Shown one piece after another: positions 29,156-39,449 of a stretch of DNA of 54,677 nucleotides. The stretch is from Priapulus caudatus. Lineage: Eukaryota; Priapulida; Priapulimorpha; Priapulimorphida; Priapulidae. The notes below the pieces were generated by a model. That model did not search any database, was not told the DNA's origin, and saw only the letters and a list, made by a program, of their open reading frames with translations. A program made the translations under genes and the position numbers. Where the stretch lies: the NCBI RefSeq assembly GCF_000485595.1, contig NW_014577241.1:294118-348794 (forward strand). The letters run 5' to 3'. Every line of letters starts with the position of its first letter. Within the stretch, counting starts at the first letter, position 1.

Positions 29156-29189
29156 AGTCTATCAATAGATATATATATATTGATAGACT
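29156..29189. other. Perfect hairpin, 12-bp stem
   Basis: AGTCTATCAATA pairs with TATTGATAGACT around a TA-rich ten-base loop. Confidence 0.65.
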
Positions 29190-29723
29190 CCTGGTAGTAT
29201 TGGTAGTATAGGTAACATCGCATCGTTATGATGGGAAAAAGTTTGTGGAAGGTTGGACGCGTTAATCAGATACACCTCGATGCCACGTCCACGTATTGCT
29301 TTAGTATTGGGAAGCATGAACATGGATTTTAAGTAATTCATAAATCAATTTTTCTAAAACGAGCAGGTTTATGTGTGCGCGCGCGCAGGCACAGAAATAA
29401 ACAGGGAAAGAACTACTGCTTCTATCACGTTAACATTTGCACATCCCTCACCGTCTATTCAGTATTCTTGTCACCTACAAACAACATGGCGTACCAGCCG
29501 AGTTAATTGTCAGGACGGGGGAGCGAACACTCAGAGTCAGAGTCCCTTTACACCTCGTGAATTGCATTCGTCAGTTTTTCGAGACATATCCTCCCAACTT
29601 TGTAACATGCGAAGTCAGCAGGAAGACGAAAACAAGATGGCAGACATATTTTCGTGGTGCGGTCGTCGCGTCACAGCTCTGTCAGCCAACTCTCTCCAAA
29701 TTTCGCATCACAACTCTCTCTCG

Positions 29724-29758
29724 CTGTGTGTGTGTGTGTGTGTGTGTGCGTGCGTGTG

Positions 29759-29790
<32 letters not shown>

Positions 29791-30055
29791 TGTGTGTAAA
29801 GGGACTCGAGGGACTCGGCTACGCGAGTGAGTGTGGACGTGCCTGCACGCGGGCGTGCTGTATGTATGTCCGCGAAACAGTGCGTTCTTGGCGCGCGCGC
29901 GCGCTCGGGCGTGTCTCGTGCGTGCGTGCGTGCGTGCGTGCACGCGCGCTCGGGCGTGGCGTGGGAGGATGTGCGCGCGCGTGCGTGCGTGCGTGCACGC
30001 GCACTCGGGCGTGGCGTGGGAGGATGTGCGCGCGCGTGCTTGCGTGCGTGTAAGC
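29724..30055. repeat. (GT)n / (GTGC)n tract upstream of BEN-C
   Basis: A GT run (29725-29750) and GTGC runs (29751-29795, 29920-30052) include a duplicated block CGCGC(G)CTCGGGCGTGGCGTGG. The tract ends 50 bases before the BEN-C exon, in the same place as the tract before BEN-A. Confidence 0.85.
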
Positions 30056-30104
30056 CATGAGAGTGGGAGCCGCCTTGTGACAGTTGTTTGTTCTTCTCAC
30101 GAAG

Positions 30105-31441
30105 GTCGCGAGCCGCTATCACCGCGCGACACAGACGAAACGAAACGTCGGCACAGCGACGGCGGACGTCGCCGGCGTCGTCACAAGCCGCCGCCATGGC
30201 AACGCTACGTCTGGCAGAAAACCGTCGAGCGGCAGCACGCGTCGTTCTCGCGGCGGCGGCGGCGCGTCGAGGCAGCGGCGCCCCCTGGTGAAGCGTCGGG
30301 TAACGCGGCGATCGTGGGCATGCTGCGGCAGCTGGTCTCGGGGCAGCGGACGATGCAGCAGCAGCACGCGGAGGCTGAGCGAGATCGCGCCGACATCGTC
30401 GCCCGGCTAGACCACATCTACGCTGTCGTCGCCCGCGGCAACGACAACGACCGCCCGCGCGGGGCGGCGGCGAAGCGGGGGGAGGAGGCGGCCGAGGGAA
30501 ACCTTGAGGCGAGGGAGAGCACGATGCTGATCGAGGAGGAGGGAGGCGAGGAGGAGGAGGAGGAGGAGAAGGTGGACGCCTCTTCGGGAGATGTGAAGTC
30601 AGAGGAGGAGGTGGCGGTGCACCCGATCGAGGTGAAGGTCGAGGGAGAAGACCTCGCCGCCGCGGAGGTGGATGAAGAGGAGGAGGTGGAGCTGCTAGAC
30701 TTGACGTGCGAGGGGGAGGAGCCGGAGGCGGGCTGGCGGGCGGGCGCCGCCCCCATGCCCCCCGGGTTCGTCAGCTACATGCCTGCAATGGCGCCCCCTG
30801 TCGTCGACGGCGGGTACTACGGCGCTCGCGCATCGCCAAACATACAGCTGGTGTCAGCTCACAGCCTCGCCGCCCCCAACCCCTCCCTGCCGCCGCCGCC
30901 GCCCTCGCTCGCCCCCAGGTGGCAGGTCAATGCCGCCGCTGCAGCGCCGTACCCGAACTCGCGCTGGCCCGCCGCCATCGAGCCGTCGCCCGCGGTGCTG
31001 CCATCTACGTCGCGGCGCGCGGCGGCGGCGGCGGGGCGCGTGAGCGTGACGCTGCCCGTGCGTGCTCGTCGCCGCGCGGCTGCAGCCGCACAGCAGCAGC
31101 AGCAGCAGGTGAAGGTGAGCATCGACAGCGAGGTGCTTCTTACTCAGGTACGCTGCATCGGGCGCGACGTAGAATCACCGAAACACTTTGTCCTCAAGCT
31201 GATCGACCTGCTGTTCAGCAAGGAGGAGCTCGCGGGGAACAACGTGAAGGGAGGCATACTGTCGTTCAAGGGGCAGCTGATCAGGCGAGGGCAGCTTGAC
31301 CCGCAGCGCATGCGTCTCATAGACAGCTTCGTCGAGCAACGATTCCCCGGGTTCCGCGAACAGCCGGGGGCCGTCAGCGACATACACAAGGCCGTCAACT
31401 CCAAGTGCAGGAACGCGACGATGGTGCAGAAGAAATCGTGA
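30105..31441 (+). CDS. BEN-C: BEN-domain protein, large 3' exon
   Basis: The open exon starts after the acceptor TTGTTCTTCTCACGAAG in phase 1 and ends at TGA 31439-31441; about 445 codons. Order: Arg-rich start (HEGREPLSPRD); a coiled-coil-like helix (IVGMLRQLVSGQRTMQQQHA to IVARLDHIYAVV); a long Glu-rich linker with VKVEGED (30632) and VELLDLT (30686), the second resembling a SUMO-interacting motif; a Pro/Ala-rich stretch; BEN domain (about 31150-31420), with FVLKLIDLLFSKEELAGNN, KGGILSFKGQ, LDPQRMRLIDSFVEQRFPGF and VNSKCRN. The ORF continues upstream through the GTGC repeat, but that part is repeat-encoded and probably not coding. Confidence 0.86.
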
Positions 31442-33290
31442 AACTTAAGACGTTGTGTGAGTGACCAGCAGCAGCGAGCAGCAACCAGCAGCAGAGCAGG
31501 CTAGCAGTAGCAGTTATGTGTAGACTCAGCTTGAGCAGCAGCAGCAGCAGCGTGAGCAGCAGGCATAGCAGCAGCAGCAGTTAGCAGGCAGCAGGCAACA
31601 GCACCAGCAGTAGCGCGTTATGTGTAGTCTGTTGTGTCTCAGTAGCAGTAGTGATTCGCCTCTGTTTTCTTGCAACATTGCACAACATTCGCAACATTCG
31701 CACGGTTGTTCGTCGCACAACGACTGCTGCAACGTTGCACGGTTTGCCGCCGGCCCCACAGCTTGTTGTGTGTTGATGATGTGTTCCAACACGGCATATG
31801 TGTGTTGGCAGCGTAGCAGGCAGCGGGTTAGCAGCAGCGGGTAGCAGCGGACGGGCTGCAGGGCAGCGGTAGCGGAGGACGATGCAGGCAGCATGTACGA
31901 TCCGGACGGGGACGATGCAGGCAGGCTGTTTAACAGGACGGTGCAGGCGCAGCGGGTAACAGGGACGGTGCAGGCAGCGGTGCAGGGACGGTGCAGCAGC
32001 CGGTAAGCCCAGGGCGGTGCAGGCAAGGGGTATGCAGGGACGGTCGGCATGCAGCGGGTAGCAGGGACGGTGCAGCAGGCGGGTAGCAGGGACGGTTTGT
32101 CCAGCAGCGTAACAGGGACCGGTGCAGGCAGCGCGGCAGCGGTAAAGGGACGGTGCAGCAGCCTCGGTAGCAGGGGAGTGCAGCAGCGGTAGCAGGACGG
32201 TGCAGGCAGCGTAAGGCAGGACGGTGCAGGCAGCGGGTAGCAGGGACGGTGCAGCAGGTGCAGGACGGTGAGGCATGCCGGCGGTAACAGGGCGGTGCAG
32301 GCAGCGGAGCAGGGACGATTGCAGGCACGTACAGGCGACGATGCAGGCAGCGGTAGCAGGGGACGGATATGGCAGCGTGTAGCAGGGACGGTGCAGCAGC
32401 CGGTTGCAGGGACGGGTGCAGCAGCGGTAAGCAGGGACGATGACAGGCAGCTGTAGCAGAGGGACGATGCAGGCAGCGTAGTAACAGGGACGATGCAGCA
32501 GCAGTTTAGCAGGGACGGTGCAGGCAGCGGTACAGGGACGGTGCAGCAGCCATGGTTAGCAGGACGTGCAGGGCAGCGTAGCAGGGACGATTGCAGGCGC
32601 TGTAGCAGGACGGGTGCAGGCAGCCGGTAGCAGGCAGCGTAGCAGGGACGATGCAGCAGCGGTAGCAGGGACGGTGCAGGCAGCGGTAGCAGGGACGGTG
32701 CAGGCAGCGGTAGCAGGGACGGCGATGACACGCAGCGGTGAGCAGGGACGGTGCAGGCGCCGGTAGCAGCGGACGAATGCAGGCAGCGGATGTAGCAGGG
32801 ACGGTGCAGGCAGCGGTAGCAGGGACGGTGCAGGCAGCGGTAGCAGGGACGGTGCAGGCAGCGGTAGCAGGGACGATGCAGCGCGGTTAGCAGGGACGGT
32901 GCAGGCCAGCCCGGTAGGCAGGACGTGCAGGCAGCGGTAGCAGGGGACGATTGCAGGCAGCGGAGCTAGGGACGATGCAAGGCAGCGGTAGCAGCGGACG
33001 GTGAAGGCAGCGGTTAGCAGGACGAGTGCAGGCAGCGCTAGCAGGACTGGTGCAGCAGCGGTAGAGGGACGATGAGGCGCCGGTAGCAGGGACGGCTGCA
33101 GGCAGCGGGTAGCAGGGACGGTTCGCAGGCAGAGGTAGCTAGGACGATGCATGCAGCGGTAGCAGGGACGGATGCAGTGCCAGCGGTAGCAGGGACGGTG
33201 GCGGCAGCGGTAGCACGGGACTGTGCACGGCAGCGGTGCAGGAGACGGTGCAGGCCCAGCGGTAGTACCACTAGTATCTCATAGATAGGC
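31442..33290. repeat. 24-bp GC-rich minisatellite with noisy units
   Basis: CAG-rich sequence passes into an array of a 24-base unit containing GGTGCAGGCAGCGGTAGCAG and GGAC. Clean units occur at about 32690-32880. Elsewhere single-base insertions and deletions break the period, as in uncorrected long-read sequence. Minus-strand ORFs (for example 31526-32731) are repeat translations. Confidence 0.85.
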
Positions 33291-34080
33291 AGCAGTCAAA
33301 TACGTGTGACGCCAGCTGCTGTCGACAATCATTCATCGTGGGTAGCGACGACGAAACTTTTAGTTGTAACTGTACATAATTTATTAAAGCTTGTGCGTCG
33401 AATTTATTGCGTATTTTAGTGCCGGTCAACAAATCTGTCGGCTTGTTCGTTTTGTGAATTTTCGAAGGTATCGATAGTTTCGGTCGGTGTGTTATCGTGA
33501 GCATTTATTCTAATAAACGTGTCGATTAATAAATATCGCATCGGTTATTAGTTTATTCGTTACACGCAGCTCGCAAACATGATCTACTTACATTACATCG
33601 ATATTTCTCGTCGTTTGCGGCCACCGGTAACAACAACTGCAGGTGCGCTGATCAACTTTGGCATACCTGAAACTTGTTCACCTGAAAACACGTTAGCAAT
33701 AACACGCTATCTTAACGCGTACACAGACACAGCAGAGAACTGTGATTAAGGACCGAGGTTGACTTCCTACTAGCTGCACCACGTGGCTTCCGAGACGCGC
33801 GTTAGGAAAGAATGCAGGTTTCCATGCCTCCCCTCGCTCTGACTACAGTAAATGCATGAGGGACTGCCTCAATCTAGATTGATCACCCGCTAGATCACCT
33901 GCTGTGGAGAACGAAGGCTCGTTCGAAGCGACGACCTCCAATAGAGACGTAGCAAACAACGCCAGTGGTGGCTACCTTTAAAATGAAGCACTGCTGCAAA
34001 ATTCAGAGCGCGATAGCAACACTGCAGAGAGTGGTATCTACCTAGTACGTACCTTGCACTACCTCCGTATACAATTTGAC
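33291..34080. other. Unique intergenic stretch
   Basis: AT-balanced non-repetitive sequence between two satellites. No coding exon was recognised. Confidence 0.4.
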
Positions 34081-35480
34081 TACTCCACACTACCCTCTGC
34101 CTACCTCCGCATACCTCGCGTAACTACCTCCTTACTACTCCACACTACTCCGTACTACCTCATACTACCTTCGCGACTACCTCTGCATTTTTAAAACCTT
34201 TCCGGTCCTACCTCCGACTACCTCCGCTACCTCCGCACTACCTCCGCACTACCTTGTACTACCTCTGCAACCTACCTCTGCCACTACCTCGTGCCACTAC
34301 CTCCGTACTACCTCCGCACTACCTCCGTACTACCTCCGCACTACCTCCGTACTACCTCCGCACTACCTCTGCACTACCTCCGCACTACCTTCCGCACTAC
34401 TCGCATACCTTCCGCCACTACCTCTGCACTACCTCTGTACTACCTCCGCACTACCTCTGCACTACCTCCGTACTACCTCCGCACTACCTCCGCACTACCT
34501 CCGCACTACCTCAGCACTACCTCCGTACTACCTCCTTGCTAATTCCCACACTATCTCCGTACTACCTTTGTAAGCTTTGTACTACCTCCGTACTAGCTCC
34601 TTACTACCCCCGCACTACCTTCGTACTATCGTTGTACTAGCGGCAGACACAGTAGAGTGTAGTAGCTACCTGCGTACTAGCTCCTTCTACCCCCGCACTA
34701 CCTTCGTAACTATCGTGTGTACTAGCGGCAGACACAGTTTAGCGTGTTAGTAGGTACTCCGGTACTAGCTCCTTCACTACCCCCAGTACTCCACCTCCAT
34801 ACTACCGTTCGCACTACGCTTGCGGTCTACCTCCGTGCTACCGCCGCACTTACCTCCGCACTACTCCGCACTACCTCACGCACTAACCTCTGTGACTCCT
34901 CTGGCACTGACTCTGCACACCTCTGCACTACCTCCCGTACTGACCGTTCCGCACTACCTCCGCCCACCTCAGCACTACTCCGTACTACTGTCGCACGTGA
35001 CCTCTGCACTACCCGTGCACCTCCCACTACCTCCGCACTACCTCCGCCACTACCTCTGCACTACCTCTGTACTACTCTGCACTTACCTCTGCAACTACCG
35101 TACTACCTCCGCCACTACGCTCCGCAACTACCTCCGCACTACCTCAGCACTACCTCCATACTACCTCCTTGCTAATTCCCACACTATCTCCGTACTACCT
35201 TTGTAAGCTTTGTACTACCTCCGTACTAGCTCTTACTACCCCCGCACTACTCCTACTATACGTAACTGTTACTAGCGGCAGACACAGTAGAGATGTAGTA
35301 GTTACCTCCTACTAGCTCCTTTCTACGCCCGACCACTACTCTCGTACTATCGTTGTACTAGCGGCAGACACAGTAGAGTGTAGTAGCTACCTCCGTACTA
35401 GCTCCTTACTACCCCCGCACTACCTTCGTACTATCGTTGTACTAGCGGCAGGAACGATAGCAGTTATAGCTACCGCGTAC
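34081..35480. repeat. 11-bp (YACTACCTCCG)n satellite and larger unit
   Basis: Tandem CACTACCTCCG and TACTACCTCCG units (clean at 34300-34520) degenerate into a longer unit of about 85 bases that includes TACTAGCGGCAGACACAGTA (four or more copies, 34630-35450). Irregular indels suggest sequencing error as well as natural variation. Confidence 0.85.
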
Positions 35481-36129
35481 TAGCATGCGGACGTGTGGTG
35501 AATTAATGGGGCGGGCGCAGGGGGCGCGGGGGCGGCCCGGGGGTAGGGGGCAAGAGTGGGCAGCGGCCCTGGTGCGCGGAGCGAGATTGCTACAACCTCC
35601 TCTTCCTCTCATCACGTCTTCACGCGGCGACGGAAGTTGACGAGGTGTGCTACCCTGTGCGGCGGCCGACGGGCCAAGCCTGTTCTCCCTACAGTCTGAT
35701 TTTTCCTTTCAGGCTCGCGCACAGGGTGCATGGTGAGATGATGATGATGAGGATGAGGAGGAGGATGAGGAGGAGGATGATGATGCGGGCAGACAGTATG
35801 TCGATGATGGGGAGAGTAAGATGGTCGATGAAGCCTCCATAGAGGGAGATTTTCGAAGATATTGACATGAACGATGATTTCAAACTCGATGAGGACGAAG
35901 ATTCGAAGAGCGAGTTGAAGCAAGAGACGCCTCATCAGTCAAAGGTAAGACGTTTAACGTTCAATCAGTGTTCTTCTGTAGTGTGAAGTAAGCTTACCTT
36001 CGCCAGTATATTATAATACATCAAGATGGGAAGGTTTTATCCCGATATTAAGATGAAAAATTTATCATAATTATGCTTCTAAATGATTGACCGTGACAAC
36101 ATGATGACGTTGTTGATGCTTATGCCGAC

Positions 36130-36735
36130 ATGATACGGTCGACACGGATACGTCGACACGATTACGCGACACATACGCGACACCGATACGTCGACACGAG
36201 ACGCCAACGACTAGTCGACACATACCGCATCAACACGATACGCGAACGTTTTACGCCGACATGATACGTCGACACGTCATACGTCGACCACGTACGCCAG
36301 CCCCCCGCGAACTCGACACGAATACTGCCGACACGATTGACTCGACACGGATACGCAGCACGATAGGTCGACACGATACGCCGAACGAATACGTCGACCA
36401 CGATACGCGACACGTTACGCAGCACCGATACGTTGTCCCGATACGTCGACACGATACGTCGACACGATACGTCGACACGATACGCCGACACGATACGTCG
36501 ACACGATACGTCGACACGATACGTCGACACGATACGCCAGCACGATACGCCAGCACGATACGCCAGCACGATACGTTGACACGATACGCCGACACGATAC
36601 GTCGACACGATACATCAACACGATACGCCGACACGATACGTCGACACGATACGCCGACACGATACGTCAACACGATACATCAACACGATACGCCGACACG
36701 ATACGTCGACACGATACATCAACACGATATGCTGA
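36130..36735. repeat. 13-bp ACACGATACGTCG satellite, BEN-D copy 1 intron
   Basis: About 45 units of ACACGATACGTCG with variants CGCCG, CATCA and GTTG. Units before about 36430 are full of single-base indels; units after it keep a perfect 13-base period. This marks a change in sequence quality. Confidence 0.9.
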
Positions 36736-37129
36736 CAGACGTCACATTACGTTGTGTTTTCGCCCGCAGCTGTCGCTGGAGACGCTTGCTGCCGGACAAG
36801 AGATCATCATGAGGCAGCTGAACGGCATGCAGGCAACCCTCAACCTGCTCGCAAATCGTTTCCTCGGCATGCCGGCAGCCGACGAGCAGGTATGAAGCCA
36901 GCGGTAACCGTGCGTTTACCGCATGACCAACGTACCAACATAACAGGAAGGTCACCAGAAGCGTAGCTAATCTATTTTTCCTGGGGGGGGGGGCAAGGCC
37001 ATATACATGGTGTGTTCTGGGAAGGTGAACGCCTTTGACCATCTATTGTATCTATTTTTTTCTGGGGGGGAAACTGCCTCTGTGCCCCCCCCCCCCACCT
37101 AGCTACGGCCTTTTGCCGCATTACCAACA

Positions 37130-37318
37130 TACCAACATAACAGGGAGGTCAATGTATAACAGGAGGGCCATACCGTAACAAGTACCATAACAAGAGGGTC
37201 ATACCATAACAAGAGGGTCATACCATAACAAAAGGGCCATACCATAACAAGAGGGTCATACCATAACAAGAGGGTCATACCATAACAAGAGGGTCATACC
37301 ATAACAGGAAGGTTGGGA
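37130..37318. repeat. 19-bp ATACCATAACAAGAGGGTC VNTR, short allele
   Basis: About eight to ten units in the intron of BEN-D copy 1. The equivalent array in copy 2 has about 32 units. Confidence 0.9.
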
Positions 37319-38563
37319 CAATGTTGCATGGACGTGCGTGCGTCGTGCAGAGCTCAGGGTTAGGGTTCCCCTATACGTCCCTATTGTCAGAGTGCAGCTT
37401 TGCTATTGTCAGCCACACACGTTGTGCATGCTCCCAGCTCATGTGTGATCACTGCTGCATGGAGATGGTAAAACATTGCTGGTCGAGAGTTTCCACATCT
37501 TTACTTAATACATAATGTAATATACTTATATATCCCCTGGGGGATCTCCCATTATGTACTATTGATATAATCCTTGTATAATACTTGTATTCTTGTACTT
37601 AACAGAATATAACAAACTTAAATAACTAATCATAATTATAATTAATAATAATGATAGGACGAATATTATGTCTTAGAATAATTATAATATTAGAATGTCC
37701 TATTATTTTGCCCTTGAGTAACGTTCTCTTGTCTCGATCGCAGGTCGTGACCTCTCTGCCGGTCGGCCAACCCGCGAAGGAAGAAGACAAGTTCATACGC
37801 GCCACTCCGGAGATCGGAGCCGCGAAAGCCGTGAGCAAAGACGCTGAGGCGCGGCCGGACGACGGCGCGACGCCGCAGCTGGCAAAGCGCCAACGCGCGC
37901 CGTCCCCCGAGATTGAGATCGTGCATGCGACCTCCGAGGTCAGGCAGGGGGCACCGCCTGCGGCATCGGGCGGCGGCGGCGGCGCGCGGCTGGAGCATCG
38001 CGGGGCGATGATGGCGCCACCGTACGCCGCTCCCGACAAGGTGCCAATGAGACCGGAGATGTCTCTCGCTCCGCTGCAGCAGCAGCGGCACCACGGTGGC
38101 GCCCTCTCTCACGCATCCATGTCCGCCGCCATGAGCAGGGAGATGCACCAGCTGTCCGCGATGCATAGAGGACCGGCAAACCCCGCGGTGAGTCACGCGA
38201 TATATTAGTCTATGCTGCGTTGGTATCCTTGAGGCTGCATATCTTCATTTGACGTCACACTTATCTTTAATGTCCTCCTTGTGAAGGGCTTCGTGGCAGT
38301 ATGCTACGCTAAGCCGCGAGGCTGCATCATCGGTTAGAGTCACCGCGCTCTAGCGTCCGCATTACGGCTTCGCGAAACTCTGCAGCGTTCGGCCGCCGAT
38401 CAGAACAAATTGAATCGTCAGAGAACTGAACGATCATCTTTTCTATGCGATTCCAGGTGGCGCCGGCATCGTGGAAGCCATCCCTGCAGCAACAGCAGCA
38501 TCTTCAGGCGGGCGGCAGACTCCCGGTAGATGCCGCCAACAGGTTGGCGAGGCCCATGCCTGC

Positions 38564-38594
<31 letters not shown>

Positions 38595-39439
38595 ATGAAG
38601 CGCCCCCAAGTGGTGGTCGTTGACACGTCGCTGTACAGCCATTACCCACGTGAGTGTGCTGCGGGTCCAGACGGGCGAATAAAATTTTTAATTACTCTCA
38701 TCATTACCGCGACCACTTTGATGCTAGTTACTAGATCGCTTATAGATGGCTTATTGACGTTGAAACCGACGATTGCATTCGCAATTAATTTTAAGACGAC
38801 ATGCAGGGGGCGGGCTGACGTAACGTCGCGGAGTCTCTTAGGAAATTCAGTAGTTAGTTTACGCAGTAATTTCTATCCTTATGGTGATCTTTCTGTGGTC
38901 CTGTGGGTACCTTACGGAACAATTTTTTGTATGTGTTTGAATGTATTTTGACTCCGGATATCACTTAAACAATAATTTTAGACTCATGATTCGCGTCATC
39001 TTTCAAGTCATTTTTTTAAACGTCGATGTCGATATCAGCGTGCTTACGTAGTGCTTATCGTTTGCAGTGCTGAAGCCTCTCGGTGCAGTCATCAGCAACC
39101 ACGGTCGATGGCGAAACATGCCACCAGAGCGTGCTGCACGCCAGATGACACTGAACCTGGCGAGTCACTGCGTGTTTGGAGATGACGTGATGGCACAGTG
39201 CACGCTCAGCGGGTGGGGAGGTCGCCAGCAGCTACCACAGGATGGCATGGAACTCATCAAAAGTACGCACAAACTCTGATGTTATTGAATTATCAATATC
39301 ATTATTATTATTATTATTGTTATACTATTGAATTATTATCATTATCATTCATGTTGTTATTAGTCTTAGTATTATTATTATTATTATTATTATTATTGTT
39401 AAATTCATGCTGTGTGATTAGTTTATAATATGAAGTATG

Positions 39440-39449
39440 NNNNNNNNNN
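39440..39449. other. Assembly gap (10 N) between the two BEN-D copies
   Basis: The sequence before the gap (to ATGAAGTATG) equals the sequence at 43251-43261 in copy 2. The sequence after the gap starts in the middle of the acidic exon also found at 35819. The gap is therefore the junction of two overlapping copies. Confidence 0.98.

Larger units (their letters stand above)
24536..29723. other. Intergenic between BEN-B and BEN-C
   Basis: Low-complexity and AT-rich sequence with TA-rich stretches (24640-24720), three strong hairpins (25419, 25613, 29156), long AG and GT/GTGC microsatellites, a gap, and degenerate repeats of ATACAGGAAAGAA (28200-28410). No exon could be supported. BEN-B 3' UTR and BEN-C 5' exons may lie within it. 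Confidence 0.45.
35713..39262 (+). pseudogene. BEN-D copy 1: incomplete multi-exon BEN gene, frameshifted first exon
   Basis: Exons: 35713-35944 (acidic; LKQE at 35915), 36770-36889 (LSLETLAAGQEIIMRQLNGM helix), 37744-38187, 38457-38649 (Gly run) and 39068-39262 (first part of the BEN domain). The matching last exon is absent: sequence ends at the 10-N gap. The first exon reads DDDDEDEEEDEEEDDD..SKMVDEASIE in one frame, then carries an extra G relative to copy 2 (GAGGGAGATT against GAGGAGATT near 35845), and a TGA interrupts its start. Both are probably base-call errors in this noisy stretch. I class it as broken as assembled; it may be the other haplotype of copy 2 and not a real pseudogene. 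Confidence 0.6.

Noticed and set aside
29373-30053. ORF of 226 residues upstream of BEN-C
   Set aside because: The second half is GTGC repeat translation. The first half has no recognisable domain and no splice support.
31526-33152. Minus-strand ORFs of up to 401 residues rich in Leu, Pro, Ala and Cys
   Set aside because: Translations of the 24-bp minisatellite. They repeat LLPLPAPS-type strings and break where base errors occur.
34254-35206. ORFs rich in YLRTTSALPPH
   Set aside because: Translation of the 11-bp satellite in shifting frames, not a protein gene.
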